Counted from the stretch's first letter, positions 8,458 through 17,481 are shown. The stretch: DNA of 64,000 nucleotides from Streptomyces sp. V4I8 (GCF_041261225.1 NZ_JBGCCN010000002.1:388877-452876), one strand, 5' to 3'. The notes: a model not told the origin generated them from the sequence alone. Program-made: numbers and translations.

Positions 8458-9084
8458 ATGAACGAAGCCATCGGGTACGCGAGATGCAGTCTGGACGAGC
8501 AGGACCTCACCGCCCAGCGCGGCATCCTTCTGGGGCTCGGGGTGACCGGGGAGCGCATCTATCTCGATCACGGTCTCACCGGAACCAATCGGGAGCGCCC
8601 CGGGCTCAACCAGGCCCTCGCCGCGGTTCGGGCCGGGGACACCCTGGTCGTCCCGAAGCTGGACCGGCTCGCCCGCTCGGTGCCCGATGCCCGTGACATC
8701 GGCGACCGGCTCACCGGCCGCGGGGTGAAGCTGTCGCTGGGCGGCCCGCTGTACGACCCGGGCGACCCGATGGGAAAGATGTTCTTCAACATCCTGGCCA
8801 CCTTCGCCGAGTTCGAGGTGGATCTTCTGCGGATGAGGACCCGCGAGGGCATGGCCATCGCCCGGGCCAAGGGGAAGCTGCGGGGCAAGCAGCCCAAACT
8901 CTCAGCCCGGCAGCAGGCCCACCTCGTCGAGCAGCACAGGGGTGGCGAGCACACCATTGCCGACCTCGCCGAGATCTTCTCGGTGTCCCGGGCGACGGTG
9001 TACCGGGTCCTGGAACGCGCCCAGAACGCGGACCGGCAGGAAGCCGGCGGGAACACCTGCGCTGGCGTCGGGTACGTAGGGTAG
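8458..9084 (+). CDS. Serine recombinase (resolvase/invertase family)
   Basis: 208 aa from ATG 8458, preceding MNEAIGYARCSLDEQDLTAQ. The catalytic Ser is in YARCSLDEQ. Further landmarks are FLDHG-type LDHGLTGTNRERPGL, VVPKLDRLARSVPDA, NILATFAEFEVDLLRMRTREG and a C-terminal helix-turn-helix ADLAEIFSVSRATVYRVLER. Length fits Tn3-type resolvases (~185-210 aa). It may be the resolvase of the Tn3-family transposon whose transposase 3' end is at 12.07-12.94 kb. The start lies 30 bases right of the ISAs1 end, so upstream control DNA has been replaced. Confidence 0.9.
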   Translation: MNEAIGYARCSLDEQDLTAQRGILLGLGVTGERIYLDHGLTGTNRERPGLNQALAAVRAGDTLVVPKLDRLARSVPDARDIGDRLTGRGVKLSLGGPLYDPGDPMGKMFFNILATFAEFEVDLLRMRTREGMAIARAKGKLRGKQPKLSARQQAHLVEQHRGGEHTIADLAEIFSVSRATVYRVLERAQNADRQEAGGNTCAGVGYVG

Positions 9085-9088
9085 GGGT

Positions 9089-9412
9089 GTGAAGATCTCC
9101 GAGACGGACCGGGCCCGGCTGAAGAAATGGGCCGGGCAGCAGGTTCCCGAACACGCACGAGCCGAGGTCGCTGTGGGCTACGTGGTGCGCGGCAGCACTG
9201 CCGTGATCACCGAGGAGCGGGCTCCATGGGACGGTGTCGGTGAATGGACCTCTCGCCGCGTCGCCCGGCTGCGGTCTACCGATGCGGGCTGGCTGGTGGA
9301 CGGGGCGGACCGCAACGGCCGCTGGTACCCCTGCGATCACCTGCCGGCTGTTCCGTCACTGGATCAGGCTCTGGCCGTGCTGGACGATCCCCGCAACGCC
9401 TTCTGGGGCTGA
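9089..9412 (+). CDS. DUF3024 family protein
   Basis: 107 aa from GTG 9089, four bases after the resolvase stop. Reads KISETDRARLKKWAGQQVPE, VGYVVRGSTAVITEERAPWDGVGEWTSRRVARLR and WYPCDHLPAVPSLDQALAVLDDPRNAFWG, matching the small DUF3024 family common in actinomycetes. Function is unknown. Close spacing suggests co-transcription with the resolvase. Confidence 0.75.
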   Translation: MKISETDRARLKKWAGQQVPEHARAEVAVGYVVRGSTAVITEERAPWDGVGEWTSRRVARLRSTDAGWLVDGADRNGRWYPCDHLPAVPSLDQALAVLDDPRNAFWG

Positions 9413-9419
9413 GACCGGC

Positions 9420-9890
9420 TCAGAACGGGTAGGTCTCGGCGGGCGCCGTGGGCTGGGCCTGCTGAGCCGGCCCGGGAGACTGGCTGTGCGCGGGTGCCGC
9501 TGCACTCTGGGAAACCGCGCCGGGGCGGTAGGTCTTGGTGACGGTCGCCGTCGCGTAGGTCAAAGACGCCGCGATCTCCTCGGCATCGATCTCGACGGCG
9601 GTACGGCGCTGGCCTTCCTTGTCGTCGAAGGTGCGCTGCCTGAGCCGCCCGGTCACGATGACCCGCATGCCCTTGGTGAGGGACTGGGCGGCGTTCTCCG
9701 CGGCCGCCCGCCACAGTGAGCACCGCAGGAACAGCGGCTCGCCGTCGGTGAATTCGCTGCGGTCGCGGTCGTACACCCGTGGGGTGGAGGCGACGGTGAA
9801 ACCGGCGACAGGGACGCCAGCCGCGGTGAACCGCAGCTCCGGGTCGGCCGTCAGGTTGCCGACCACTGTCACCAGCGTCTCGCCCGCCAT
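9420..9890 (-). CDS. ssb: Single-stranded DNA-binding protein
   Basis: 156 aa from ATG 9890. OB-fold: MAGETLVTVVGNLTADPELRFT, VAGFTVASTPRVYDRDRSEF, EPLFLRCSLWRAAAENAAQSLTKGMRVIVTGRLRQRTFDD. It has a Gln/Pro/Ala-rich tail ending TYPF instead of the acidic DDDxPF tip of chromosomal SSBs. A shorter, tip-divergent SSB is typical of paralogous or plasmid-borne Streptomyces SSBs. Convergent with the DUF3024 gene. Confidence 0.92.
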   Translation of the reverse strand: MAGETLVTVVGNLTADPELRFTAAGVPVAGFTVASTPRVYDRDRSEFTDGEPLFLRCSLWRAAAENAAQSLTKGMRVIVTGRLRQRTFDDKEGQRRTAVEIDAEEIAASLTYATATVTKTYRPGAVSQSAAAPAHSQSPGPAQQAQPTAPAETYPF

Positions 9891-9970
9891 GCCCGCCACC
9901 CCTTTTGCGTCTGCTGCCGAAGTACGACCACCGTACCGGGCCCGGGCTCTCGGCTGGCACGATGGCCGGC

Positions 9971-10183
9971 ATGACGGATGAGGACAACTCGCTGGAGGCG
10001 GCGACCGCGGCACTGGCCGCCGCGCAGGAAGCACTGCACGTGGCCCGCCGGAATCTGAGCGCGGCGATCGTGGCCGTGTACCGGCAGGGAGAGCCGGTCG
10101 CGCGGATCGCTGAACGCACAGGCAAGAACGTCATCGAGATCCGCAACCTTCTGGCCGCCACCGGAGCAGCACACCGCGGGTGA
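9971..10183 (+). CDS. Small putative DNA-binding protein
   Basis: 70 aa from ATG 9971 (MTDEDNSLEAATAALAAAQE). An Ala-rich N-terminal helix leads into VYRQGEPVARIAERTGKNVIEIRNLLAATGA, which resembles a helix-turn-helix (GEPVARIAERTGKN..EIRNLL). It is divergent from ssb with an 80-base gap. No family name recognised. It could be a regulator of neighbouring genes. Confidence 0.55.
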   Translation: MTDEDNSLEAATAALAAAQEALHVARRNLSAAIVAVYRQGEPVARIAERTGKNVIEIRNLLAATGAAHRG

Positions 10184-10303
10184 TGGCGCGAGAACCCGCT
10201 GCCGCTGCCCCGGCATGTGCCCAGCCTGTGCGATGTTCGGAATCGGCAGTCGCTGCGCCGGTAGAGTGACGGCGCGATATGCCCGCTTCGAACCAGGACC
10301 CAG

Positions 10304-11551
10304 GTGGCCATGCTCCAGGTGCCTCATGACGATGACGATGACACGGCCGACGGCACTGCGGCGGCCGAGGCCTTGTCGATGCCGGTCACGGAACTGGTGG
10401 CTCGTAGCGGGGAGCTGAAGGGCGAGCTGGTGGAGTTCGCCCAGCATCCCCGTTTCGGTAGGCAGCTGACCGCACGTTTGCGGGCCGCGGGCAGCAGAGG
10501 TCTGCTGGACGAGGGCATCGCCGTCCGCACCATCGATCATTTCGCCCTGCAGCACCGGCTCCACGACGGCACCACAGTCGTGGAACGTTTCGTCGCCCAG
10601 CGGCGGCCGCCCCTGACGGCCGACGAGCGCGCGATGCTGCTGGGCTGGCGCGACGTCGTCGAGGGGCTGTTCGAGGTCCACCGGGACGACGACGGTGCCG
10701 GCACCGTCGTACTCCACAACCTCATCGACGACCTGCACTACCCCGTCCGCTCCAACATGGGATCCGAAGCACTGGCTGTCCTGGAACAGGGGATGTTCAC
10801 CTACGGCCGTATCGTGCCCGTCCATCCCGCCACCGGTCACTGGCTGGTCAGCGGCTACCTCTCTCCCTACCCCCAGTCCTCGGGCCCTGATGTCGCACGG
10901 GCCGCCCTGCGGATGGCGACCGCCGACCCGGGTCTGCTGCACCGCAACAGGGATCTGTCCCGGCGGGCCTGGCAGATGCAGGCCGAAGACCGCGCCGCCT
11001 TCATCGACCTGTTCGGGTCCGACCTCGTGATCCTGCCGCCGGCCACCGCCCAGGAACAGCTGACCGAGCACCACCGGCGCCGCCTGGAGGAAGCAACGGC
11101 ATCAGCCGAAACTGACGGCAGGCCCACCACGGACAGCGCTCCTGGCGCCGAGGAGATGGGCCGACTGCCCGAGGACTACATGGAGGCCGACAGCGTCGGA
11201 CTGGTCTACGACGAGATCGAAGGCCTCAACTACTACCTCGACTTCGGCCGCCTGGACGCCCTCTTCGCCGACCCCGCCCTGGCCCGCGACCACACCTCCA
11301 TCACCCAGCTCCGCAACTACCTGAGCGACGACACTGTCTCGCCACTTCCTCTGCGCCGCCTGGTCCAGCGCCATCCCGATGGCGCGGACGCGGTTTTCCG
11401 CGTACTCCTGCGCAAGCCCGGCTTCTCCTGGCCACGCGACGGCGAAGATCTGCTGCGCAGCCGCAAGAAGTCCTTCTTCCAGCAGGAGACGGCCCCCAGC
11501 TTCTCCGTCGTCGGAGAGCGCCTCGCCGAACTCCTGCGCATCCCGAATTGA
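10304..11551 (+). CDS. Hypothetical protein, 415 aa
   Basis: GTG at 10304 (VAMLQVPHDDDDDTADGTAA) to TGA 11551. Soluble, acidic protein with no signal peptide or membrane segment. An N-terminal Asp run is followed by a mixed alpha/beta region (TIDHFALQHRLHDGTTVVER, LLGWRDVVEGLFEV, LHNLIDDLHYPVRSNMGSEAL, RIVPVHPATGHWLVSGYLS) and a C-terminal region with YDEIEGLNYYLDFGRLDALF. I do not recognise the family; the GWRDVVEGLFEV...DDLHYPV layout recalls uncharacterised proteins seen next to SEC-C motif genes. The stop overlaps a possible TTG start of the next gene. Confidence 0.65.
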   Translation: MAMLQVPHDDDDDTADGTAAAEALSMPVTELVARSGELKGELVEFAQHPRFGRQLTARLRAAGSRGLLDEGIAVRTIDHFALQHRLHDGTTVVERFVAQRRPPLTADERAMLLGWRDVVEGLFEVHRDDDGAGTVVLHNLIDDLHYPVRSNMGSEALAVLEQGMFTYGRIVPVHPATGHWLVSGYLSPYPQSSGPDVARAALRMATADPGLLHRNRDLSRRAWQMQAEDRAAFIDLFGSDLVILPPATAQEQLTEHHRRRLEEATASAETDGRPTTDSAPGAEEMGRLPEDYMEADSVGLVYDEIEGLNYYLDFGRLDALFADPALARDHTSITQLRNYLSDDTVSPLPLRRLVQRHPDGADAVFRVLLRKPGFSWPRDGEDLLRSRKKSFFQQETAPSFSVVGERLAELLRIPN

Positions 11552-11559
11552 GGACACCG

Positions 11560-11889
11560 GTGCACGAGCTCAGCGACAGGCAGCTGCAGGATCTGATCGA
11601 GGAAGCCACCGTGGACGCCTACGACGAGGACGAGCAGCTCACCGGCTTCTACACGATGCTCGTCGACCATCTGGCGATCCCGTTCGAGACGACCGTGCTC
11701 GGAACGAGCGTCACCGTCGACTCCGTCGACCTCACGCCAGGCAGCCGGATCATCGCCTGGTGCACCCGCGGCCCACACCGCCAGGCCATCGCCATCCTCG
11801 ACGGGTCGCCGTGCAGCTGCTTCCTGTCCGCCTGGCGGGCCGCTGGCCGTGGTGCCCGCAACGGGCTGCGGGAGGCCTTCGACTCGTGA
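11560..11889 (+). CDS. Small acidic protein resembling the CcbP calcium-binding family
   Basis: 109 aa from GTG 11560, with GAGGA six bases upstream; an alternative TTG start at 11548 overlaps the previous stop. Reads VDAYDEDEQLTGFYTMLVDHLAIPFETTVLGTSVTVDSVDL, the arrangement of the Calci_bind_CcbP family (VDAYxEdEqxxgfYtmlEdnLxlPFet). It is coupled to the 415-aa unknown. Calcium binding is inferred from resemblance only. Confidence 0.65.
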   Translation: MHELSDRQLQDLIEEATVDAYDEDEQLTGFYTMLVDHLAIPFETTVLGTSVTVDSVDLTPGSRIIAWCTRGPHRQAIAILDGSPCSCFLSAWRAAGRGARNGLREAFDS

Positions 11890-11894
11890 CACGA

Positions 11895-11930
11895 GGCGAG
11901 CCCCGTCCGGGAGTTGGGCGGGGCTCGCTC
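11895..11930. terminator. Hairpin terminator after the CcbP-like gene
   Basis: GCGAGCCCC ... GGGGCTCGC stem just after the stop at 11889. It is likely bidirectional, because a minus-strand gene remnant ends at 11984. Confidence 0.6.
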
Positions 11931-11983
11931 GGCGTGGTGTCCTGGTGCAGCGTCCGGGGCCGGTAACAGCGGTCCCGGACGCG

Positions 11984-12064
11984 TCAGTGCGGGAGGATCG
12001 GCCGGTCAATGTGGCGGTGCTCGACCTCCACGCCGATCCCGGCGGCGCGCAGATACGCGGCCAT
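11984..12064 (-). pseudogene. C-terminal fragment of an unidentified minus-strand gene
   Basis: Minus strand reads MAAYLRAAGIGVEVEHRHID RPILPH then stop, converging on the terminator at 11.9 kb. It is cut on the right by the Tn3 transposase remnant. Too short to identify. Confidence 0.3.
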
Positions 12065-12065
12065 C

Positions 12066-12944
12066 TCCACCTACGCCCACGTCTCCGACCAGCACTCCAC
12101 CTTCGGCATCAAGGTCATCGTGGCCACGCACCGTGAGGCGCACTACGTGCTGGACGAGATCCTGGGCAATGCCACCGATCTGCCGATCACCGAGCACTCC
12201 ACGGACACGCATGGTGTGACCTTGGTCAACTTCGGTCTGTTCGACCTGGTGGGCAAGCAGCTCTCGCCGCCTATCCGCGACCTGGGCAAGATCACTCTGT
12301 ACCGGATGGGGGCGAAGGTCGACTACGAGGAGCGCTTCCCCACGGCGGGGCCGCTGCTGATGAAGAAGGCCAACCTGGATCTCGTGGAGGCCCATTGGGA
12401 CGATCTGCTGCGGCTGGCGGGGTCGCTGAAGTACGGGCACGCCACCGCGTCCCTGATCGTCGGCAAGCTGTCCGCCTCCTCCCGGCAGAACGCCCTCGCG
12501 GCGGCGCTGAAGGAGTTGTACGGGGCCATTCGCAGAACGATCTACGCGGCCAAGTATCTGTCCGATCCGTCGTACCGCCGCAAGATCGCCCGACAGCTGA
12601 ACAAGGGCGAGTCCATCCACGCCCTGCGCCGCCAGCTCCACTACGCCCGCGAGGGCAAGGTCACCCGTCGGCAGCCCGAGCAGCAGAACGAGCAGGCGTG
12701 GTGTCTGACGGTGGTGACGAACGCGGTGATCTGCTGGCACACCGAGTACATGGGCCTGGCGGTCGATGAACTGCGCAAGGCTGGCCGCGAGGTGGATGCC
12801 GAGGTCCTGGCGCGTATCTCCCCGGCTCGCGGCTCAGCCGTGAACTACTACGGTTCCATCACCGTCGACTACGAACGCGAGCTCTCCCAGCTCGACGATC
12901 AAGGACACCGGGGCCGCTGCGGTTGTCCAACTCTGGAGATCTGA
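12066..12944 (+). pseudogene. tnpA: Tn3-family transposase, C-terminal fragment
   Basis: About 290 codons: TYAHVSDQHSTFGIKVIVATHREAHYVLDEIL, DTHGVTLVNFGLFDLVGKQLSP, ITLYRMGAKVDYEERFPTAGPLL and QQNEQAWCLTVVTNAVICWHTEYMG up to YYGSITVDYERELSQLDDQG. This is the DDE C-terminal third of a Tn3-family transposase of the Tn4556 type (~1000 aa when whole). The 5' two-thirds are missing and the last residues look altered. Together with the resolvase at 8458 it may be a relic of one Tn3-type transposon. Confidence 0.8.
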
Positions 12945-13053
12945 TCTGAGCGAGGGCACCGCCTCGTGGATAGGTGACACACCGTCCGGGCCAGGCGGGT
13001 AGGCCAGCCAAAGTCTCGCTGGGACCGGGGGAGGCGGAAACGTCAGGGCGGGC

Positions 13054-13953
13054 CTATCGGGAGTATTGCGCGCCGAGTCCTCGTTTGTGGAGGATGCGGC
13101 GTTCGGCCGGGGCGAAGATCAATACCTCGGTCAGTACGCCGACGGCCAGGGTGACGGTGACGGCGGCGATGACAAGGGTGAGGTTGTTGTCCTGCCTGCC
13201 GGTGTTGAGGATGCGTCCGATGCCGGGCAGGGGCGTTGCGGTGATGAGTTCGGCTGTCATGAGGGCACGCCAGCCGAAGGTCCAGCCCTGGCGCAGGGCG
13301 GCGATGAGTCCGGGGAGGGCTGCGGGGAGGAGGACGCGGCGCACGGCGCGCAGGCCGGTGGCTCCCATAGTGGTGCCCGCTCGGCGGAGCAGGGGTGGGA
13401 TCTGGTCAAGTGCGCTGACCAGCCCCATGGCCGTGGAGGGGACGGCGCCGAGGAGGACGACGGTGTAGACGGCTGTTTCCGACTCGCCGAGCATGATGAC
13501 GGCGGGTGGTACGAGTGCGGATGCGGGCAGTGACTGCAGCGCCGACAGGACAGGGGCGAGGGCGGTGCGTGGGGATGTGTAGCGGTGGATGATCAGGCCC
13601 AGAGCCGAGCCGATGACTGCGGAGGCGGTGAAGCCGGCGGCACACCGCTGAAGGCTGTGGCCGAGGGCGGGCAGCAGGATGCCGTGCTGCCACAGGGTGA
13701 GCAGTTCGCTGGCGACGGCCCTGGGTGAGACGAGGCCGGACGGCGTGCGCAGAGTGTAGGCGAGTTGCCAGAGGGCAAGGGCCGACGTCAGGGCGATAAG
13801 GGGTGCGGCTGTTCTCTTTACAGTCCGGCGTTGGCTGCGTGAGGGTTCGGTCTGGAGGGCGTCCAGGCCGGAGGCCAGCGCCAGCGCGTGGCCGTCGGCT
13901 CCCGGCCTCTGGGCGGGTGATGCGGCCGGGTGGGGTGTGAGGTCAGCTGACAT
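13054..13953 (-). CDS. ssuC: ABC transporter permease (SsuC/TauC-type sulfonate or sulfate-ester uptake)
   Basis: 299 aa from ATG 13953, which overlaps the end of ssuB by 11 bases. BPD_transp_1 permease with about six hydrophobic segments (LIALTSALALWQLAYTL; FTASAVIGSALGLIIH; AVYTVVLLGAVPSTAMGLVSAL; LVIAAVTVTLAVGVLTEVLIFA). The EAA-type cytoplasmic loop is GATGLRAVRRVLLPAALPGLIAALRQGWTFGWRAL. Last gene of the cys/ssu operon. No solute-binding ssuA is present in the window, although ssuA usually accompanies these genes. Confidence 0.85.
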   Translation of the reverse strand: MSADLTPHPAASPAQRPGADGHALALASGLDALQTEPSRSQRRTVKRTAAPLIALTSALALWQLAYTLRTPSGLVSPRAVASELLTLWQHGILLPALGHSLQRCAAGFTASAVIGSALGLIIHRYTSPRTALAPVLSALQSLPASALVPPAVIMLGESETAVYTVVLLGAVPSTAMGLVSALDQIPPLLRRAGTTMGATGLRAVRRVLLPAALPGLIAALRQGWTFGWRALMTAELITATPLPGIGRILNTGRQDNNLTLVIAAVTVTLAVGVLTEVLIFAPAERRILHKRGLGAQYSR

Positions 13954-14713
13954 GGCGGCGGATCTCCTTGCGCAGGTGCTCGGTAATCTCGCCCGCCAGG
14001 TCGGCGACGTCACGGTCCTCGATGCGCCGTGGACGGGGGATATCGACGGGCCACTCGTGCGTGACCCGGCCGGGGCGGCTGGAGAACAGCAGGACGCGAT
14101 CTCCCAGCCGGACCGCTTCGCGGACGTTGTGGGTGACGAACGCCACGCTCACCGGGGTGTGGGCCCGCACGTCGTCCAGCACCTCGTGCAGCATGTCGCG
14201 GGTGATGGCATCCAGAGCCGCGAAGGGTTCGTCCATCAGCAGGATGCGGCTGTCCTGGGCGAGTGCGCGCGCCAGGGCGACGCGTTGACGCATCCCGCCC
14301 GACAGCTCGTGGATGCGTTTGCCGTGCGCACCATCAAGCCGCACCATCCGCAGCAGCCGCCTGGCCTCCACGGTGCGGTGCCGACGCGGCATGCCGCGCA
14401 GTTCCAGCGCCAGTTCAATGTTCTGGCCAGCCGTCAGCCAGGGGAACAGGGCGTGGTCCTGGAACATCAGGGCGGGCCGTGCCGATCCTGCCCACACCGT
14501 TCCCGAGGTGGGCTTGTCCAGTCCGGCCATCAGACTGAGGAGGGTGGATTTGCCGCAGCCCGAGGCTCCGATCAGGCAGATGAACTCTCCCTCGGCGAGC
14601 GCCAGGTCGATACGGTCGAGGACCAGCGTGTCCGCGAACCGTTTCGTGGTGCCGGTCAGGCGCAGGATGGGCGCAGCGGGTGCCGGCGCCGCGGAAGCGG
14701 GGAAGCCGTTCAT
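13943..14713 (-). CDS. ssuB: ABC transporter ATP-binding protein (SsuB/TauB-type)
   Basis: 256 aa. Walker A GASGCGKST, Q-loop FQDHALFPWLT, signature LSGGMRQRVALARAL, Walker B RILLMDEPFAALD and H-loop FVTHNVREA. These are the features of nitrate/sulfonate/taurine importers. The start overlaps the cysN stop (ATGA), showing coupling. It pairs with the permease downstream. Confidence 0.9.
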   Translation of the reverse strand: MNGFPASAAPAPAAPILRLTGTTKRFADTLVLDRIDLALAEGEFICLIGASGCGKSTLLSLMAGLDKPTSGTVWAGSARPALMFQDHALFPWLTAGQNIELALELRGMPRRHRTVEARRLLRMVRLDGAHGKRIHELSGGMRQRVALARALAQDSRILLMDEPFAALDAITRDMLHEVLDDVRAHTPVSVAFVTHNVREAVRLGDRVLLFSSRPGRVTHEWPVDIPRPRRIEDRDVADLAGEITEHLRKEIRRHVS

Positions 14714-15960
14714 GCCGGTGGCCGGGCCATGCCGGCGGTCAGGGTCGCGCCATCGGCCGGGTCAATCAGGAGGAAGGAGCCGGTGCGCCGGTTGTTGGCG
14801 TAGGGGTCAACCGCGATCGGCTGGGCCGTGCGCAGCGTCACGCTTGCCAGGTCGTTGGCGCCCAGCTGGGCTGTGTTGTGCAGGTCTGCCACGAGGGCTA
14901 GAACGGTACGGGTGGTGTGCTTGAGCAGCACCCGGTCACCGGGCCGCAGCGGTTTGTCCGCGAGATGGCAGACGTCGGCGGTGAACTCCTGGGCCAGGGG
15001 CGGTGGCGAGCTTGCTGACACGATCAGGTCACCACGCGCGACGTCGATGTCGTCGGCCAGCCGCAGGGACAGTGACTGGGGGGTGTGCGCGGTGGTGACG
15101 TGGTGGCCCAGGACATCGAGCGAAGTGATCGTGGTTGTTCGCCCGGAGGGCATCACGGTGACCGCATCCTCGACGCACAGACGGCCGGAGACCAGCTGCC
15201 CGGCGTAGTGGCGGATGCCTGCGTGGCGGATGACGTACTGCACCGGGAAACGCGGTGGAGCGGCAGCCGTCTCATGGGTGACCGGCACGGTCTCCAGGTG
15301 TTCAAGGAGCGTGGGGCCGTGGTACCAGTTCATGGCTGCTGAGGGGGTCACGACGTTGTCGCCGAGGAGTGCGCAGACGGGGATGGCGGTGATCTCGGGG
15401 AGGCCGAGCCCTGCCGCGTACGCGGTGAACTCGGCAGCGACTTCCTTAAACCGGGGGTGATCGTAGTCGGCGAGGTCCATCTTGTTGACGGCGAGGACGA
15501 GGTGCGGCACGCGCAGCAGGGCCGCGATAGCGGCGTGACGTCGGGTCTGGTCGACGATCCCGCTCTGCGCGTCGGCGAGGATCACCGCGAGGTCGGCGGT
15601 GGAGGCGCCGGTGACCATGTTGCGGGTGTACTGCACATGGCCGGGCGTGTCCGCCAGGATGAAGCGGCGCCGGGGGGTGGCGAAGTAGCGGTAGGCGACA
15701 TCGATGGTGATGCCCTGCTCGCGCTCGGCTCGCAGGCCGTCGGTGAGCAGAGCCAGGTCGGGGACACTCCACCCGCGGTTGCGTGAGGCCAGTTCGACGG
15801 CATCGAGCTGGTCGGAGAGGACCGACTTCGAGTCGTGCAGCAGGCGGCCGACCAGGGTGGACTTCCCGTCATCCACCGAGCCGGCCGTGGCGAATCGGAG
15901 CGTGTCCACCTCGGCGGAGGCGACGGTGGCCGCGGGAGCGGTGTCGCTGGCATTGAGCAT
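14710..15960 (-). CDS. cysN: Sulfate adenylyltransferase subunit 1 (GTPase)
   Basis: 416 aa, GTP-binding regulatory subunit of ATP sulfurylase, which with CysD makes adenosine 5'-phosphosulfate. G1 GSVDDGKSTLVGRLL, G2 region REQGITIDVAYRYF, G3 LADTPGHVQYTRNM and G4 VNKMDLADY, followed by EF-Tu-like beta-barrel domains. Length is that of a stand-alone CysN without a fused CysC. It begins one base after the cysD stop. Confidence 0.95.
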   Translation of the reverse strand: MLNASDTAPAATVASAEVDTLRFATAGSVDDGKSTLVGRLLHDSKSVLSDQLDAVELASRNRGWSVPDLALLTDGLRAEREQGITIDVAYRYFATPRRRFILADTPGHVQYTRNMVTGASTADLAVILADAQSGIVDQTRRHAAIAALLRVPHLVLAVNKMDLADYDHPRFKEVAAEFTAYAAGLGLPEITAIPVCALLGDNVVTPSAAMNWYHGPTLLEHLETVPVTHETAAAPPRFPVQYVIRHAGIRHYAGQLVSGRLCVEDAVTVMPSGRTTTITSLDVLGHHVTTAHTPQSLSLRLADDIDVARGDLIVSASSPPPLAQEFTADVCHLADKPLRPGDRVLLKHTTRTVLALVADLHNTAQLGANDLASVTLRTAQPIAVDPYANNRRTGSFLLIDPADGATLTAGMARPPA

Positions 15961-15961
15961 C

Positions 15962-16864
15962 TTAGAAGTACCCTTCCCGCTTGCGGTCTTCCATGGCGGC
16001 CTCTGACAGCCTGTCGTCGCCCCGGGTTGCTCCGCGCTCGGTGAGCCGCGAGGCCGTGATCTCGGCGATCACAGCCTCCACCGACGTAGCTGCGGAGTCG
16101 ACGGCCCCGGTGCACGACATGTCACCGACCGTGCGGTAGCGCACACGGCGCTTCTCAACCACCTCACCAGCCCTCGGACCGCCCCAGTCGCCCGGGGCCA
16201 GCCACATGCCATCCCGCCGGAAAACCTCACGCTCATGGGCGAAATAAATGGACGGCAGTTCGATCTGCTCTCGGGCGATGTACTGCCACACATCCAGTTC
16301 CGTCCAGTTCGACAGCGGGAACACCCGGACATGCTCCATCGGGAGGTGACGGCCGTTGTAGAGCTGCCACAGCTCGGGGCGCTGCCGGCGCGGCTCCCAC
16401 TGCGAGAACTGGTCCCTCAGGGAGAACACCCGCTCCTTCGCGCGGGCCTTCTCCTCATCCCGCCGCCCGCCGCCAAGCACGGCGTCGAAACGCTGGAGAC
16501 GGATCGCCTCGGTCAGCGGGACGCTCTGCAGCGGGTTGCGTGTGCCGTCGGGACGTTCCCGCAGCACACCGCCGTCAATGAACTCCTGCACACTCGCTAC
16601 ATGAAGACGCAGACCGTGGCGCGCTACCACGCCGTCGCGGTACTCGATCACCTCGGGAAAGTTGTGCCCGGTGTCCACGTGAAGCAGCGGGAAAGGCAGG
16701 GCAGCTGGCGCGAACGCCTTCAGCCCCAGATGCAGCATGACCATGGAATCCTTGCCGCCCGAGAAGAGGACGACCGGCCGCTCGAACTCGCCAGCCACCT
16801 CCCGCATGATGTACACGGCCTCAGACTCCAGCACGTCCAGATGCGACAGGCCGGAAACGCTCAT
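15962..16864 (-). CDS. cysD: Sulfate adenylyltransferase subunit 2
   Basis: 300 aa from ATG 16864, with AGGGAGAGGGG upstream. PAPS-reductase/ATP-pyrophosphatase fold: VVLFSGGKDSMVMLHLGLKAF (PP-loop SGGKDS), LLHVDTGHNFPEVIEYRD, GGGRRDEEKARAKERVFS, VRVFPLSNWTELDVWQYI, VGDMSCTGAVDSAA and the C-terminal REGYF. It pairs with CysN. Gene order cysC-cysD-cysN is usual in Streptomyces assimilation operons. Confidence 0.95.
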   Translation of the reverse strand: MSVSGLSHLDVLESEAVYIMREVAGEFERPVVLFSGGKDSMVMLHLGLKAFAPAALPFPLLHVDTGHNFPEVIEYRDGVVARHGLRLHVASVQEFIDGGVLRERPDGTRNPLQSVPLTEAIRLQRFDAVLGGGRRDEEKARAKERVFSLRDQFSQWEPRRQRPELWQLYNGRHLPMEHVRVFPLSNWTELDVWQYIAREQIELPSIYFAHEREVFRRDGMWLAPGDWGGPRAGEVVEKRRVRYRTVGDMSCTGAVDSAATSVEAVIAEITASRLTERGATRGDDRLSEAAMEDRKREGYF

Positions 16865-16926
16865 CACAACCCCTCTCCCTGGGGCCCATGGGACGGGAAC
16901 GAACCGAATAGGACCGAATAGGCTGG

Positions 16927-17481
16927 TTACGCAAGCCCCCTGGCAGCCAGCAGGGCATGAACAGCATCCGCAGACTCCCGCGGCGTCTGCGCCTCGGTAC
17001 GCACCGTCAGATCCGGCGCGGACGGCGGCTCATACGGATCGTCCACACCCGTCAAACCCGTCATCAGCCCAGCGGCCTGCCGCGCATACAGCCCCTTCAC
17101 ATCCCGCAGCGCACACACCGCCACCGGGGCCGCAACGTACACCTCGACATACGCGGTGCCACTGTCCAAGTGACGCTTGCGCACCGCCTCCCGGCTGTCC
17201 GCATACGGCGCGATGACCGGAACAACAGCCAGCACACCATTACGGGCCAGCACCTCCGCCACCAGCCCCACCCGCCGCACATGACAGTCACGGTCCGGGC
17301 GGCTGAAACCCAGCCCCGCCGACAAAACCCCGCGCAGCTCATCGCCGTCCAGTACCTCAACCCGGCGGCCCTCACCCCGCAAACGTTCCGCAAGCAGGTA
17401 CGCGATCGTCGTCTTGCCGGCACTCGGCAGACCGGTCAGCCAGACCGTGGCCCCCCGCCCCGCCACCCCCGAAGCCCCCAT
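16927..17481 (-). CDS. cysC: Adenylylsulfate kinase
   Basis: 184 aa from ATG 17481, with GGGAGGAAAGAAC just upstream. APS kinase: P-loop LTGLPSAGKTTIAYLLAERL, VLDGDELRGVLSAGLGFS, RRVGLVAEVLARNGVLAVVPVIAPYADSR, and the KGLYARQAAGLMTGLTGVDDPYE lid. It makes PAPS, which the adjacent sulfotransferase can use as donor and the CysH-type reductase can reduce. Having cysC beside a sulfotransferase argues for PAPS supply to sulfation. Confidence 0.93.
   Translation of the reverse strand: MGASGVAGRGATVWLTGLPSAGKTTIAYLLAERLRGEGRRVEVLDGDELRGVLSAGLGFSRPDRDCHVRRVGLVAEVLARNGVLAVVPVIAPYADSREAVRKRHLDSGTAYVEVYVAAPVAVCALRDVKGLYARQAAGLMTGLTGVDDPYEPPSAPDLTVRTEAQTPRESADAVHALLAARGLA

Noticed and set aside
8458..12944. 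A complete Tn3-family transposon
   Set aside because: Only the transposase 3' third is present and I could not find 38-base terminal repeats; it is kept as separate features.
13937..14803. Long plus-strand frames opposite the cys/ssu operon
   Set aside because: They are antisense shadows of GC-rich genes; the minus-strand proteins have complete family motifs.
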